Shown: piece by piece, positions 26,273-34,073 of the stretch | How positions within the stretch are numbered: position 1 is the first letter of the stretch | Layout: each line of letters starts with the position of its first letter | Origin: Clostridia bacterium | Lineage (GTDB): Bacteria > Bacillota > Clostridia > Oscillospirales > Acutalibacteraceae | NCBI GenBank assembly: GCA_024689165.1 | Contig: JAILDS010000168.1 | Span: 1-34,262, forward strand | Length of the DNA stretch: 34,262 nucleotides | Direction of reading: 5' to 3' | Notes under the pieces: generated by a model | Told to the model about the DNA's origin: nothing | What the model saw: the letters and a program-made list of their open reading frames with translations, nothing else | Database searches by the model: none | Made by a program: the position numbers and the translations under genes

Positions 26273-27778
26273 ATGAAGAAGATCACAGCCGTTCTGCTTT
26301 CCGCTCTCATGCTGGCGCTGCTGTTCCCGTATTCCGCCTTCGCCGCGGGCACGGTGACCTTCGTCAATACCACGAGGACCTACGAGCAGGTTGACCACAC
26401 CCCGTATAATCCGAACAGGACCGACGGCCGCGAGGCTTACGCCTCCGTCGCCGACGCCAACGGCGAGACGATGCTCGCCGCGGCGTACAGGTTCGTGGCG
26501 GTGTACGACGAGGGCTTCCTCGTCGGCTACAACGCGGACCCCGACACGGCCGGCGAGAACATCGACAACAACCGTCTGCCGAGGACCGTCGCCTCCGGCG
26601 GGATGATCTACACCCCGGTCCAGGACGCGTCCGCTCTGTACAACCCGTACATCCAGTACCTGTACTCCACCCGCGAGCACGACTATGAGCTCTACAGCTA
26701 CGGCAACGAGTACGAAGCGGGCCCCGGCAGATACCTCCCCGTTTACCTTGACGGTCAGGGCAACGCCGACCCGAGGGACCTCATAGGTACCGAAACGGTC
26801 ATCGTTCCCGGCTCCGACTCCGACCCGGCGTACGCCGCCGACGGCGACGGAGAGTACACGAACGACTACTCGTCCAAAAATTACTATTCCTTCGGCATCG
26901 TCGTCGGCGCGGGCTATGAGGCCCAGACCATGTTCGTCATCGCCAATTACGGCGGCGAGGACCATTACCTCAAGAAGAACTCCGCCGGCACCTACTCCGT
27001 GCCGACCAATCAGGGCGACGTCACCGTCCGCATTGACGACAGCGTCCTCTCCCGCAGGACCTTCCTCATCCCGCTGACGGCTGGCGACGGCTTCACTATC
27101 CAGCCCTACAACAAGAACGACCCGTCCGACCCGAACTACTACGCCACGCAGTATAACGGCGACTTCTCGTTCAGGCTCATCCTCAAGGACGATTATTCCG
27201 ACGCAAACAGCGTCGTCATCGTCCAGAGAGCCAACACCGGCGCCGAGATCTCGACCGTGGACGAGATCCTGACCGCCGAGGGCATCGACAAGGACGGCAA
27301 CAAGATATTCACCGTCCACAACGTGACGACCAACATCCTCATCAGCGTTTCTCTGGTCATGTCGAACAAGATGAGCAACATCCTGACATGGTTCAAGCGC
27401 ATAATCAGACTCATCCTCTCGCTGTTCGGCGTCGCCATCGACAACAACTTCACCGAGACCTATACCGTCAAGGTCGTCAACAACGTACCCGAAGCGCAGT
27501 TCGAATTCATCTCCGGCGTGCTTGAGGGGCATACGACCGACGCGACGGTCAACGTCCTGAGCAACACGCAGGTCATACTCAAGGTTACTGTTCCCCAGAG
27601 CCTTGTGACCGCCGGCGATGACCTCGTGACCGTCACGTGGACGCCCGGGAATGAGGACGGCAGCGCCATCACCGGCGGCTGGCAGATCAACCCCGGCGCC
27701 GAGGACAGCACGTTCTACAAGCTCTTTTGCATCAGCAACATAACCGCGAACACGACGATAACCATAACCGGACCGTAA
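26273..27778 (+). CDS. Secreted protein with internal amphipathic helix, function unknown
   Basis: A 501-residue exported protein with a clean signal peptide (1-24, MKKITAVLLSALMLALL, ending SAFA) and an AAGGAG site. Residues 25-360 are rich in Tyr, Asp, Asn and Gly, with TYEQVDHTPYNPNRTDGR near the start; I recognise no domain. Residues 367-386 (MSNILTWFKRIIRLILSLFG) form an amphipathic helix close in pattern to the tail of the giant protein. The remaining 115 residues look like a small beta-sandwich domain (ETYTVKVVNNVPEAQFEF, then TTITITGP at the end). It lies 150 bases after the previous secreted-protein gene in the same direction, separated by a hairpin, and ends at a strong terminator. 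The helix may divide an outer and an inner domain; this is inference. Confidence 0.75.
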   Translation: MKKITAVLLSALMLALLFPYSAFAAGTVTFVNTTRTYEQVDHTPYNPNRTDGREAYASVADANGETMLAAAYRFVAVYDEGFLVGYNADPDTAGENIDNNRLPRTVASGGMIYTPVQDASALYNPYIQYLYSTREHDYELYSYGNEYEAGPGRYLPVYLDGQGNADPRDLIGTETVIVPGSDSDPAYAADGDGEYTNDYSSKNYYSFGIVVGAGYEAQTMFVIANYGGEDHYLKKNSAGTYSVPTNQGDVTVRIDDSVLSRRTFLIPLTAGDGFTIQPYNKNDPSDPNYYATQYNGDFSFRLILKDDYSDANSVVIVQRANTGAEISTVDEILTAEGIDKDGNKIFTVHNVTTNILISVSLVMSNKMSNILTWFKRIIRLILSLFGVAIDNNFTETYTVKVVNNVPEAQFEFISGVLEGHTTDATVNVLSNTQVILKVTVPQSLVTAGDDLVTVTWTPGNEDGSAITGGWQINPGAEDSTFYKLFCISNITANTTITITGP

Positions 27779-27793
27779 AACGGACCCTCTTCG

Positions 27794-27823
27794 GGACGGG
27801 CGCACACGCGCCCGTCCTTTTTT
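27794..27823 (+). terminator. Terminator of the secreted-protein gene pair
   Basis: Perfect 10-bp stem GGACGGGCGC/GCGCCCGTCC with loop ACAC followed by six T. Confidence 0.95.
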
Positions 27824-27859
27824 GCGCCTTTCGGGAACGCCGCGCGGACGCTTTTCCTA

Positions 27860-27888
27860 TTGACTAAGCGGCGGGCGGAGTGTAAAAT
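27860..27888 (+). promoter_or_regulatory. Promoter of the GatD-like/murC region
   Basis: TTGACT (27860-27865) and TAAAAT (27883-27888) with a 17-base spacer, 21 bases before the ATG at 27909. Confidence 0.65.
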
Positions 27889-27908
27889 AACGTATAAGGC
27901 GGTGTAAT

Positions 27909-28610
27909 ATGGTTATTGAATTCTTATACTCCGATCTGTATCTTTACGGCGACGAGGGGAACGTCCGCTACCTGCGCGAGTGCGTCCCGGACGCAAGGCT
28001 TGTTTTCACCGAATGGGGGAACAGGCCATATTTCGCCGACAGCCGCCCCGACCTGCTCTATATGGGCTCGATGAGCGAAAAAAACCTCGTCAGGACCGCC
28101 GAAGAGCTTGCTCCCTTCGCCGGAAGGCTTGCCGAGCTGCGGGACGACGGGGCCGTCATGCTCTTCACCGGCAACGCCGTGAACCTTTTGGGGGCAGAAG
28201 TCCGCTGCGGCGACAAGTCGGACAGGATGCTCGGGCTGTACCCGTTCGGAGTCGGCGAGGACTTTTTCGACCGCTACAACTCGCCCGTTCTGGGCAGCTG
28301 CGACGGGCTCGAGGTGATAGGCTTTTCACACAGGTTCGACAATTTCACGGCAGCGCCGGAAAAACCCTTCATGACCGTCGAAAACGGCAGGGGCTGCATG
28401 AAAGGCTGCGCTCTCGAGGGCGTTCACGACAACAACCTTTTCGCGACCTATACGCTGGGCCCTCTTCTTGTGATGAACCCGCTTTTCACAGAGCGTCTGC
28501 TCGGTCTCGCCGGTTCTGACTGCGGCGCCGCGTTCGGCTCTGTCGCAGAGGCGAATTACAGAAAAAAGCTCGCCGAGTTCAAAGAACGGCCGGGAGCTTT
28601 CCACGAATAA
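27909..28610 (+). CDS. GatD/CobQ-like glutamine amidotransferase fold protein lacking catalytic residues
   Basis: A 233-residue cytoplasmic protein laid out like GatD, the amidotransferase subunit that with MurT amidates lipid II glutamate. The opening YGDEGNVRYL (13-22), the GFSHRFDNF stretch (138-146) and the late YTLGPLLVMNP (181-191) match the family in order and spacing. The position of the nucleophile cysteine, normally in CGGYQLLG, is Thr87 in FTGNAVNLLG. The histidine expected in the LHGPLL motif is Leu183. It should therefore not hydrolyse glutamine. Its neighbour is murC, a Mur ligase, but not murT. It may be a regulatory or binding pseudoenzyme. The family call rests on pattern recognition and the missing residues need alignment to confirm. 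Confidence 0.65.
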   Translation: MVIEFLYSDLYLYGDEGNVRYLRECVPDARLVFTEWGNRPYFADSRPDLLYMGSMSEKNLVRTAEELAPFAGRLAELRDDGAVMLFTGNAVNLLGAEVRCGDKSDRMLGLYPFGVGEDFFDRYNSPVLGSCDGLEVIGFSHRFDNFTAAPEKPFMTVENGRGCMKGCALEGVHDNNLFATYTLGPLLVMNPLFTERLLGLAGSDCGAAFGSVAEANYRKKLAEFKERPGAFHE

Positions 28611-28667
28611 ACGACCGGAAGCGGGCTCGCCCCGCGTACATATCTGACAAGTCGGAGGCTCCGGGAC

Positions 28668-28697
28668 GTCCGCAAGGCTCTTTCTAAAGCCGCGGAC
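28668..28697 (+). other. Hairpin in the leader of murC
   Basis: GTCCGC (28668-28673) pairs with GCGGAC (28692-28697) and GGCT with AGCC inside it. No T-run follows; it lies about 20 bases ahead of the murC start and may tune its expression. Confidence 0.3.
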
Positions 28698-28718
28698 GAC
28701 GGCGCCAGGGAGGTTATC

Positions 28719-30077
28719 ATGAACATAGACGAGGCATTGTCAAAATTCAAAAGGATCCACTTTATCGGCATCGGCGGCGCGGGCATGTGCCCGCTCGCGG
28801 AGATACTCCATGAAAAAGGGTATATCCTCACCGGGTCGGACAACAACGAATCCGACAATCTCAAGCGGATCCGTTCGCTCGGCATCCCTGTATACATGGG
28901 CCAGCGTCCCGAGAACCTCGGCGACAGCGAGGCCGTCGTCTACACCGCCGCCCTGCTCGACACGAATCCCGAGCTCGTCGCGGCAAAGGCGTCCCGCCCG
29001 ACCTTCGAGCGCAGGGAGCTCCTCGGCGCGGTCACCCGGCAGTTCGGCAAGGTCGTGGGCGTCGCCGGCACCCACGGCAAGACCACGACATCTTCCATGA
29101 TAACGCAGGCCTTCATGGACGCGGGGCGCGACCCGTCCGCCGTCATAGGCGGCCGTCTGCCGTCGATAGACGCCCACGGGCGCGTCGGCAAGGAAGACCT
29201 GCTCGTCGTAGAATCCTGCGAGTTCGCGAGGACCTTCCTTGACGAGACCGTCTCCGTCGCGGTGCTGCTCAACGTCGACCGCGACCATCTCGACGTCTAC
29301 AAGACCATGGATAATCTGACCGCCGCGTTCTCGCAGTTCGTTTCCGGCGCGACTGAGTGCGTCGTGTACAACGGCGACGACCCGCGCTGCGTCAAAGCCG
29401 TCGAGCCGGTCCGCTCTCGCGCTCTGCTCTCCTTCGGGCTCGACAGGTCAAACAATTACAGCGCGGACGGGCTTTACAGGGACGACCTCGGCGGCTACGG
29501 CTTCACTCTTTACGTCAACGGGCATGAGCGCGGCCGCGTCGAGCTGGCGGTGCCCGGGAAACACAACGTTTTCAACGCCCTCGCAGCGATCGCCGTATGC
29601 TCTTACATGGGCATGGAGCTTGACAAGATCGTCGCGTCGCTGGCGGAGTTCCGCGGCGCGGACAGGCGCTTCCAGCTCAAGGGCGAATACAACGGCGCGA
29701 AGATATACGACGATTACGCCCACCACCCGGCGGAGATCGAGGCGACCCTCACCGCCGCGAAGGAGCTTGATTTCAAACGCGTCATAGCGGTCTTCCAGCC
29801 CTTCACCTTCTCCCGCACCTACACGCTTCTCGACGACTTTGCCCGCGTGCTCGAGATAGCCGACGAAGTGGTCCTGACCCCGATAATGGGCTCGAGAGAG
29901 GTCAACACCTACAACATCCACACCTCCGACCTGACGGAAAAGATCCCCTGCGCCAAGGAGTTCAAGTCCTTCTCCGAGGTAAGGGAATACCTTGCGGGGC
30001 ACGTCGGCGAAGGCGACCTCGTGATCACCCTCGGCTGCGGCGACGTATACAAGATAGGCGACATGCTGCTTGCCTGA
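28719..30077 (+). CDS. murC: UDP-N-acetylmuramate--L-alanine ligase
   Basis: MurC joins L-alanine to UDP-MurNAc with ATP, the first peptide step of cell wall precursor synthesis in the cytoplasm. The 452-residue protein has the N-terminal UDP-binding motif HFIGIGGAGM (14-23), the ATP-binding loop GTHGKTT (117-123), and the later DDYAHHPAEI motif near residues 331-340 typical of MurC. Length is normal. The ATG has GGGAGG about 7 bases upstream. It follows the GatD-like gene by 108 bases in the same direction and may share its promoter, as no other clear promoter was found. Confidence 0.97.
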   Translation: MNIDEALSKFKRIHFIGIGGAGMCPLAEILHEKGYILTGSDNNESDNLKRIRSLGIPVYMGQRPENLGDSEAVVYTAALLDTNPELVAAKASRPTFERRELLGAVTRQFGKVVGVAGTHGKTTTSSMITQAFMDAGRDPSAVIGGRLPSIDAHGRVGKEDLLVVESCEFARTFLDETVSVAVLLNVDRDHLDVYKTMDNLTAAFSQFVSGATECVVYNGDDPRCVKAVEPVRSRALLSFGLDRSNNYSADGLYRDDLGGYGFTLYVNGHERGRVELAVPGKHNVFNALAAIAVCSYMGMELDKIVASLAEFRGADRRFQLKGEYNGAKIYDDYAHHPAEIEATLTAAKELDFKRVIAVFQPFTFSRTYTLLDDFARVLEIADEVVLTPIMGSREVNTYNIHTSDLTEKIPCAKEFKSFSEVREYLAGHVGEGDLVITLGCGDVYKIGDMLLA

Positions 30078-30119
30078 CCTCCGTGCGCACGCCGCCGGCT
30101 CACCCGACACACGCTTTTT

Positions 30120-31139
30120 GTGCGGTATTGCCTTAGAAGGGGGCGCTCCGAAATAACCACCGAGCTTATCCTGATCTCAGTCTGCGCCAGTCTGACGGCT
30201 GTTCTTGTCGTCGTCTGCGTCATTCTGCTCGCGAAGCGGTCGAAGGACGCGGCCCGGCTCTGCGAACTCAGGGCTGAAATATCTTCACTCAAAGAACAAA
30301 GCTCCGCGAACGACGCGGGGCTTAAAAACGAGCTTGCCCTGCTCATGGCGGGGCAGAACGCCGCCATAAGCGGCTCCCTCGACGGCAGGCTCGGCGAGCT
30401 TTCAGGCTCAATGGGAGAGATGAAGCAGCTCTCCGGCATGGTCGTGACCGAGCTCGACCGCTTCAACCGACTGATGTCGAACGTCAAGAGCCGCGGGACC
30501 TGGGCCGAGCTGCGGCTCGAGGAGCTGCTTGAGGACTATCTGCCCGGGATGTATGAAAAAAATTACCACCCCGCCACAGGCGGAGTGGTTGAGTTCGCCG
30601 TGAAGCTCCCGGACGCGGACGGCGGCTTCGCCATGCTGCCGATCGACTGCAAGTTCCCCGCCGAGGACTGGCTGAGGCTCTGCGGCGCGAGGGAAAGCGG
30701 CGAGGCAGACGCCGAACAGGCGGCCTGTTCCGCCCTGCGCCGCCGCTTCATCATGCAGGCTCGGGAGATATCCAAATACATTTCCCCGCCTCAGACCGCG
30801 CCCTACGCCGTGATGTACCTCGCGACGGAGGGGCTGTACGGCGAGGCTGTCCTCATGGACGGTCTGACCCACGAGCTCATGCGCGACTGCGGCGTCATCG
30901 TCGCCGGTCCGTCCGTGCTCGCCGCCGTGCTCGACACCGTAGCGCTGTCGTTCCGCAACGTCGCCGCCGCACAGCACGGCGAGGAGCTGATGAAAAAGCT
31001 TGCCGCCGTCGAGCGCGAGCAGGAAAGGTTCGACGGCGACCTGATAAAGCTGCGCGATTCGCTTGAAAGATCGCTCAGGCAGGTCAACGCCGTTATTACG
31101 GACTCCGGCGCGCTGAGAAAAAGCCTATCTCAGGACTGA
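30120..31139 (+). CDS. rmuC: RmuC-family DNA recombination protein
   Basis: RmuC proteins are membrane-anchored, coiled-coil proteins with a nuclease-like fold; loss in E. coli changes inversion at short repeats. Seen here: one N-terminal membrane segment (about residues 16-39), a coiled coil (about 42-115), and the RmuC core with RGTWAELRLEELLEDYLPG, LPIDCKFPAEDW and AVMYLATEGLYGEAV. The start is uncertain. The GTG at 30120 has no ribosome site, whereas AGAAGGGGG at 30135-30143 precedes ATA (30153) at a usable distance. A start there would be a rare codon but give the short N-terminus usual for the family. It ends five bases before a convergent gene, with no clear terminator. Confidence 0.85.
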   Translation: MRYCLRRGRSEITTELILISVCASLTAVLVVVCVILLAKRSKDAARLCELRAEISSLKEQSSANDAGLKNELALLMAGQNAAISGSLDGRLGELSGSMGEMKQLSGMVVTELDRFNRLMSNVKSRGTWAELRLEELLEDYLPGMYEKNYHPATGGVVEFAVKLPDADGGFAMLPIDCKFPAEDWLRLCGARESGEADAEQAACSALRRRFIMQAREISKYISPPQTAPYAVMYLATEGLYGEAVLMDGLTHELMRDCGVIVAGPSVLAAVLDTVALSFRNVAAAQHGEELMKKLAAVEREQERFDGDLIKLRDSLERSLRQVNAVITDSGALRKSLSQD

Positions 31140-31144
31140 CGATA

Positions 31145-32533
31145 TCAGGCAATCACCGCGTCAAATCCGTTTATATACAGCGAGGACAGATATTCGTCCG
31201 AAAGCTCGACCAGCAGGAACCATCCCGCCATGTCTTCGGTGAAGACTTCGGGGTGGTTCGTTTGTTTTGCGCCGAACTGAAGGATAGACGCGTCAGTCAC
31301 GTACCGGACCCCGTCCAAATCGAAGCGGAAAGAACCGCTTGACGCTTCGATATAGATCAGAAACAGCGTGTTCTGAGCGAAAAACGCGTCGTCATATCCC
31401 GGGCACACAGAATCGAACGAGGGGACCTCGTCATATGACTCGCCGAATGAAAAGCCGTCCGTGAACGCCGTTCTGAAATCCTCAAGCCCGGCGCGCGTGT
31501 CGAACCTGTAGACCGGCAGATGTCGCTTTTCACCCCAGCCATAGTACTCCCTGTTCAGGCTGTTCTCATATATCCTATCGTCGGTGGTATAGCCGCAGCG
31601 GCAGAGCTTACTGACAAATCCCCCGCTCGGGTCTTCGGACGCGGGCTGTTTTGTTTCAACGACCGTACCGCGGACGTTCGCCTCGATCATCCTCGTTTTG
31701 TACGGCTCGAGCATGACCGCCATTCGCAGGGCAAGCCTCGCGTCTGCGGCGGTTATCTCGCCGTCCTCGTCGGCGTCCGCGCACCAGAACTGCAGCCCCT
31801 TTTTCAGCGTGTCGAGCCCTATGCTCGCCCTGAGGATGAGCCGCGCGTCGGCGGCGGTCACCTCCGTGCCGCCGGTAGAATACGACATATCTGCGTTACC
31901 GGGGTGAAATATCGCCCCGCCGGGCAGAAGCTCCGTTTTGACCTCCCGCACGACGGAGTTCTCGCCGAGCCAGTACTCGACCCAGAACTCTCCGTCCGCT
32001 TTTTCATAAAGCGACCCGCCGCCCGCCCATACGGCGGAAAATTCCGGCTCCATGGCAAAAAGGTCCATCATGGCCAATACGTGCCCGTGTGACAGCGGCC
32101 TGACGCAGACGAGGTCGTACACGTACGGGTCGTCGCTCAGGGCTCTTCCCTCGCGGTACGCCTCATTAAAGCTCCTGTAATCAGTCAGCGGGTCGAAATC
32201 ATATTTCACGCGAAGGACCTTCGGTTCCTCAATGAGCTCCCCTCCGAGCTCCCTCTGCGCGTACTCTTCTTTTTCACAGCCGGGCTTGACGAGAAGATAG
32301 ATGCAGCAGCCTCGGCGTGGCTCCAGATCCACGGTGGCGGGGAACTCAAGCTCCAGCCCGGTCCCTTCGATGTTTTCTTCCCTGAACGACGCGGCGTTTT
32401 CCGTTTCCCCGCGTCTGAGAAGCGAACGGTAGTATTCGGCTGCCGTCGAAGAAAGCCCCTCGCCCGCGGCTGCGCAGGAAGTCAGCGCAAGGCAGAGCAG
32501 GACGCAGACCGTCCTCAAAAAACCGTTTTTCAT
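31145..32533 (-). CDS. Lipoprotein with internal dockerin, function unknown
   Basis: A 462-residue exported protein. The signal peptide ends in the lipobox LTSC (Cys20), so it should be lipid-anchored on the outer face of the membrane. Residues 21-205 and 280-462 are two regions that look alike in character: both end in a stretch on residues with a wide, hydrophobic beta pattern, but I know no family. Residues 212-278 are a dockerin-like pair (GGTEVTAADARLILRASIGLD and DADEDGEITAADARLALR, shown here without their linkers); the first loop is degenerate. An in-frame ATG 69 bases upstream exists, but the ATG at 32533 has AAGGAG at 9 bases and begins the signal peptide. A dockerin in the middle of a lipoprotein is unusual. 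Convergent with rmuC. Confidence 0.75.
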   Translation of the reverse strand: MKNGFLRTVCVLLCLALTSCAAAGEGLSSTAAEYYRSLLRRGETENAASFREENIEGTGLELEFPATVDLEPRRGCCIYLLVKPGCEKEEYAQRELGGELIEEPKVLRVKYDFDPLTDYRSFNEAYREGRALSDDPYVYDLVCVRPLSHGHVLAMMDLFAMEPEFSAVWAGGGSLYEKADGEFWVEYWLGENSVVREVKTELLPGGAIFHPGNADMSYSTGGTEVTAADARLILRASIGLDTLKKGLQFWCADADEDGEITAADARLALRMAVMLEPYKTRMIEANVRGTVVETKQPASEDPSGGFVSKLCRCGYTTDDRIYENSLNREYYGWGEKRHLPVYRFDTRAGLEDFRTAFTDGFSFGESYDEVPSFDSVCPGYDDAFFAQNTLFLIYIEASSGSFRFDLDGVRYVTDASILQFGAKQTNHPEVFTEDMAGWFLLVELSDEYLSSLYINGFDAVIA

Positions 32534-32761
32534 GCCGATCGACTCCTTAAAAAATACTATTGACTTCATCTTATCAACTGCGGTGGGACCCTCGCACAAC
32601 ACCGCCGGCTGTGTGCCGGATACGCAGCTGTATTGTAAGACCCGCGTCGGTCCGGGTCAAGGTACGGTTCGCGACAGCAACCCCCTGCGATATAAACGTT
32701 TCCACTTATATAGTGTCGGAAAAACCAAAAGGTTACGCGCCGCAGAAAAAAATTTTTTATC
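32534..32761 (-). other. Long leader of the dockerin lipoprotein gene
   Basis: About 228 bases between predicted transcript start and ATG. On the minus strand it can form ATATAA/TTATAT (32690-32695 with 32706-32711), GACCCG/CGGGTC (32639-32644 with 32653-32658) and CCGGC/GCCGG (32605-32609 with 32615-32619). No ORF with a ribosome site and no riboswitch family that I can name. It may be regulatory or simply untranslated. Confidence 0.3.
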
Positions 32762-32767
32762 ACTGCC

Positions 32768-32796
32768 ATTATACACCGGAAAAAACCATTTTGCAA
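32768..32796 (-). promoter_or_regulatory. Promoter of the dockerin lipoprotein gene
   Basis: On the minus strand TTGCAA (32791-32796) and TATAAT (32768-32773) are 17 bases apart. The rest of the gap up to 32904 holds a TAAAAT box (32870-32875) on the plus strand, likely the -10 of the next gene, without a clear -35. Confidence 0.6.
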
Positions 32797-32904
32797 CACG
32801 GGCGCGGCAGACAGCGAAACTGCGCGGTATTGCCTGAAAAAAGTGCTTTTATTTGCCCGCGTTCCATGGTAAAATAATAAAGAGAAAACCAGAGGCAAAA
32901 GAGC

Positions 32905-33819
32905 ATGAAAAACAGCAGGCAGAACATCCTCGTCGTGATCGTCATACTTCTGATCTCCCTGGCGGCAGTCGCCGTGGGGATCGTCAAGTATGAGAAAAAC
33001 GCTTCTTCCCCGAAGCCGATCGAATACGGCGAAAGCGCCGGGCTCGGTCTCCCGGGACTGTCCGCGCATTTCATAGACGTCGGGCAGGGCGACAGCGTCC
33101 TTCTGCACGCGGGCGGTTCTCTCGTGCTCGTCGACGCGGGGACGCGCGACGGCGGCGACGCCGTGGTCGAATACCTGACGAAGCTGGGCGTGAAGACCCT
33201 CGACTGCGTGGTGGCGACGCACCCGCACTCCGACCACATCGGCGGGATGAGGAAGGTGTTCAAGGCTTTCCGGGTCAAAGCTGTGCTCGCTCCCGAGATC
33301 GATGAGGAAAACCTCCCGACCACTTCTGCTTACGAAAAGATCCTTGGCGCGATCGAAGAGGAACAGGGCTGCAAGGCCTCCTACGCATTGCCCGGAGAGG
33401 TCTATACCTACGGCGACGTCAGCTTCACCGTCCTCGCCCCGCTGAAGCAGTACGACTCTCTGAACAATATGAGCATCGTGATCAGGGTCGAATACGAGGG
33501 CAGGGCGCTCATGCTCACGGGCGACGCCGAGGCGGAGGAAGAGAATGACATGCTCGACTCAGGAAGCGAGCTCTCGGCGGACGTGCTCAAGTGCGGCCAC
33601 CACGGCTCTTTCACGTCCACGTCCGACAGATTCCTCGACGCCGTCGGACCTCGCCTTGCCGTGATAAGCTGCGGGGCGGACAATTCCTACGGATATCCTC
33701 ATAAAGAGACCTTGAAAAAACTCGACAAGCGCGGGATAACAACTCTGCGGACCGACACCGACGGGACCGTCGTGGTGTGCCTGACCCGCGAAGGGATCAG
33801 CTACGCCATAGGAGCATAA
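32905..33819 (+). CDS. ComEC/Rec2-type metallo-beta-lactamase fold hydrolase, membrane-anchored
   Basis: A 304-residue protein with one N-terminal membrane segment (9-27) and a metallo-beta-lactamase domain like the C-terminal domain of ComEC. Motifs: FIDVGQGDS (56-64), the metal site HPHSDH (His106, His108, Asp110, His111), LTGDAE near 199-204, KCGHHGS near 230-236 and CGADNSYGYPH near 256-266. Stand-alone proteins of this type are extracellular or cell-surface nucleases/hydrolases; the activity here is not proven. A DUF3006 gene follows after 5 bases, a common pairing for this family. No comEC channel domain is present, so it does not act as the DNA-uptake channel itself. Confidence 0.9.
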   Translation: MKNSRQNILVVIVILLISLAAVAVGIVKYEKNASSPKPIEYGESAGLGLPGLSAHFIDVGQGDSVLLHAGGSLVLVDAGTRDGGDAVVEYLTKLGVKTLDCVVATHPHSDHIGGMRKVFKAFRVKAVLAPEIDEENLPTTSAYEKILGAIEEEQGCKASYALPGEVYTYGDVSFTVLAPLKQYDSLNNMSIVIRVEYEGRALMLTGDAEAEEENDMLDSGSELSADVLKCGHHGSFTSTSDRFLDAVGPRLAVISCGADNSYGYPHKETLKKLDKRGITTLRTDTDGTVVVCLTREGISYAIGA

Positions 33820-33824
33820 AAGCA

Positions 33825-34043
33825 ATGCGTTACGTGATCGACAGGATCGAAGACGGCGGCGTCGCCGTCATAGAGGACGAGAACGGCGTCTTCTCGGACG
33901 TTCCCGTCGGCTCGCTGCCGGAGGGCGCGCGCGAGGGGATGTGCCTGAGGTTCGACGGCGAGACCTATGAGCCCGACCCGGGATACGGGCGCGAGCGGCG
34001 CGGAAGGATACTCAAAAAGCACAGGCGCATATTCGGAGAATAA
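33825..34043 (+). CDS. DUF3006 domain protein
   Basis: A 72-residue protein of the DUF3006 family: it opens with YVIDRIEDGGVAVIEDENG and has the usual LPEGAREGMCL in the middle and a basic C-terminus (RRGRILKKHRR). These small proteins, of unknown function, often follow ComEC-like metallo-beta-lactamase genes, as here. The start is the ATG at 33825 with AGGAG about 10 bases upstream at the end of the previous gene. A longer in-frame reading from 33777 would run into that gene and is not supported. Confidence 0.82.
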   Translation: MRYVIDRIEDGGVAVIEDENGVFSDVPVGSLPEGAREGMCLRFDGETYEPDPGYGRERRGRILKKHRRIFGE

Positions 34044-34073
34044 AAGGTTCCCAAAACAGAAAGGAGACCGGCC

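Noticed and set aside
26060-27805. A 581-codon minus-strand frame opposite the secreted protein at 26273
   Set aside because: It runs across a hairpin and through a terminator and has shadow-like Val/Arg/Asp/Gly composition, while the plus-strand gene has a clear signal peptide and AAGGAG.
32600-32700. Possible tRNA in the intergenic region, suggested by a GGTTCG-like string
   Set aside because: No acceptor stem, anticodon arm and T-arm in the right spacing on either strand.
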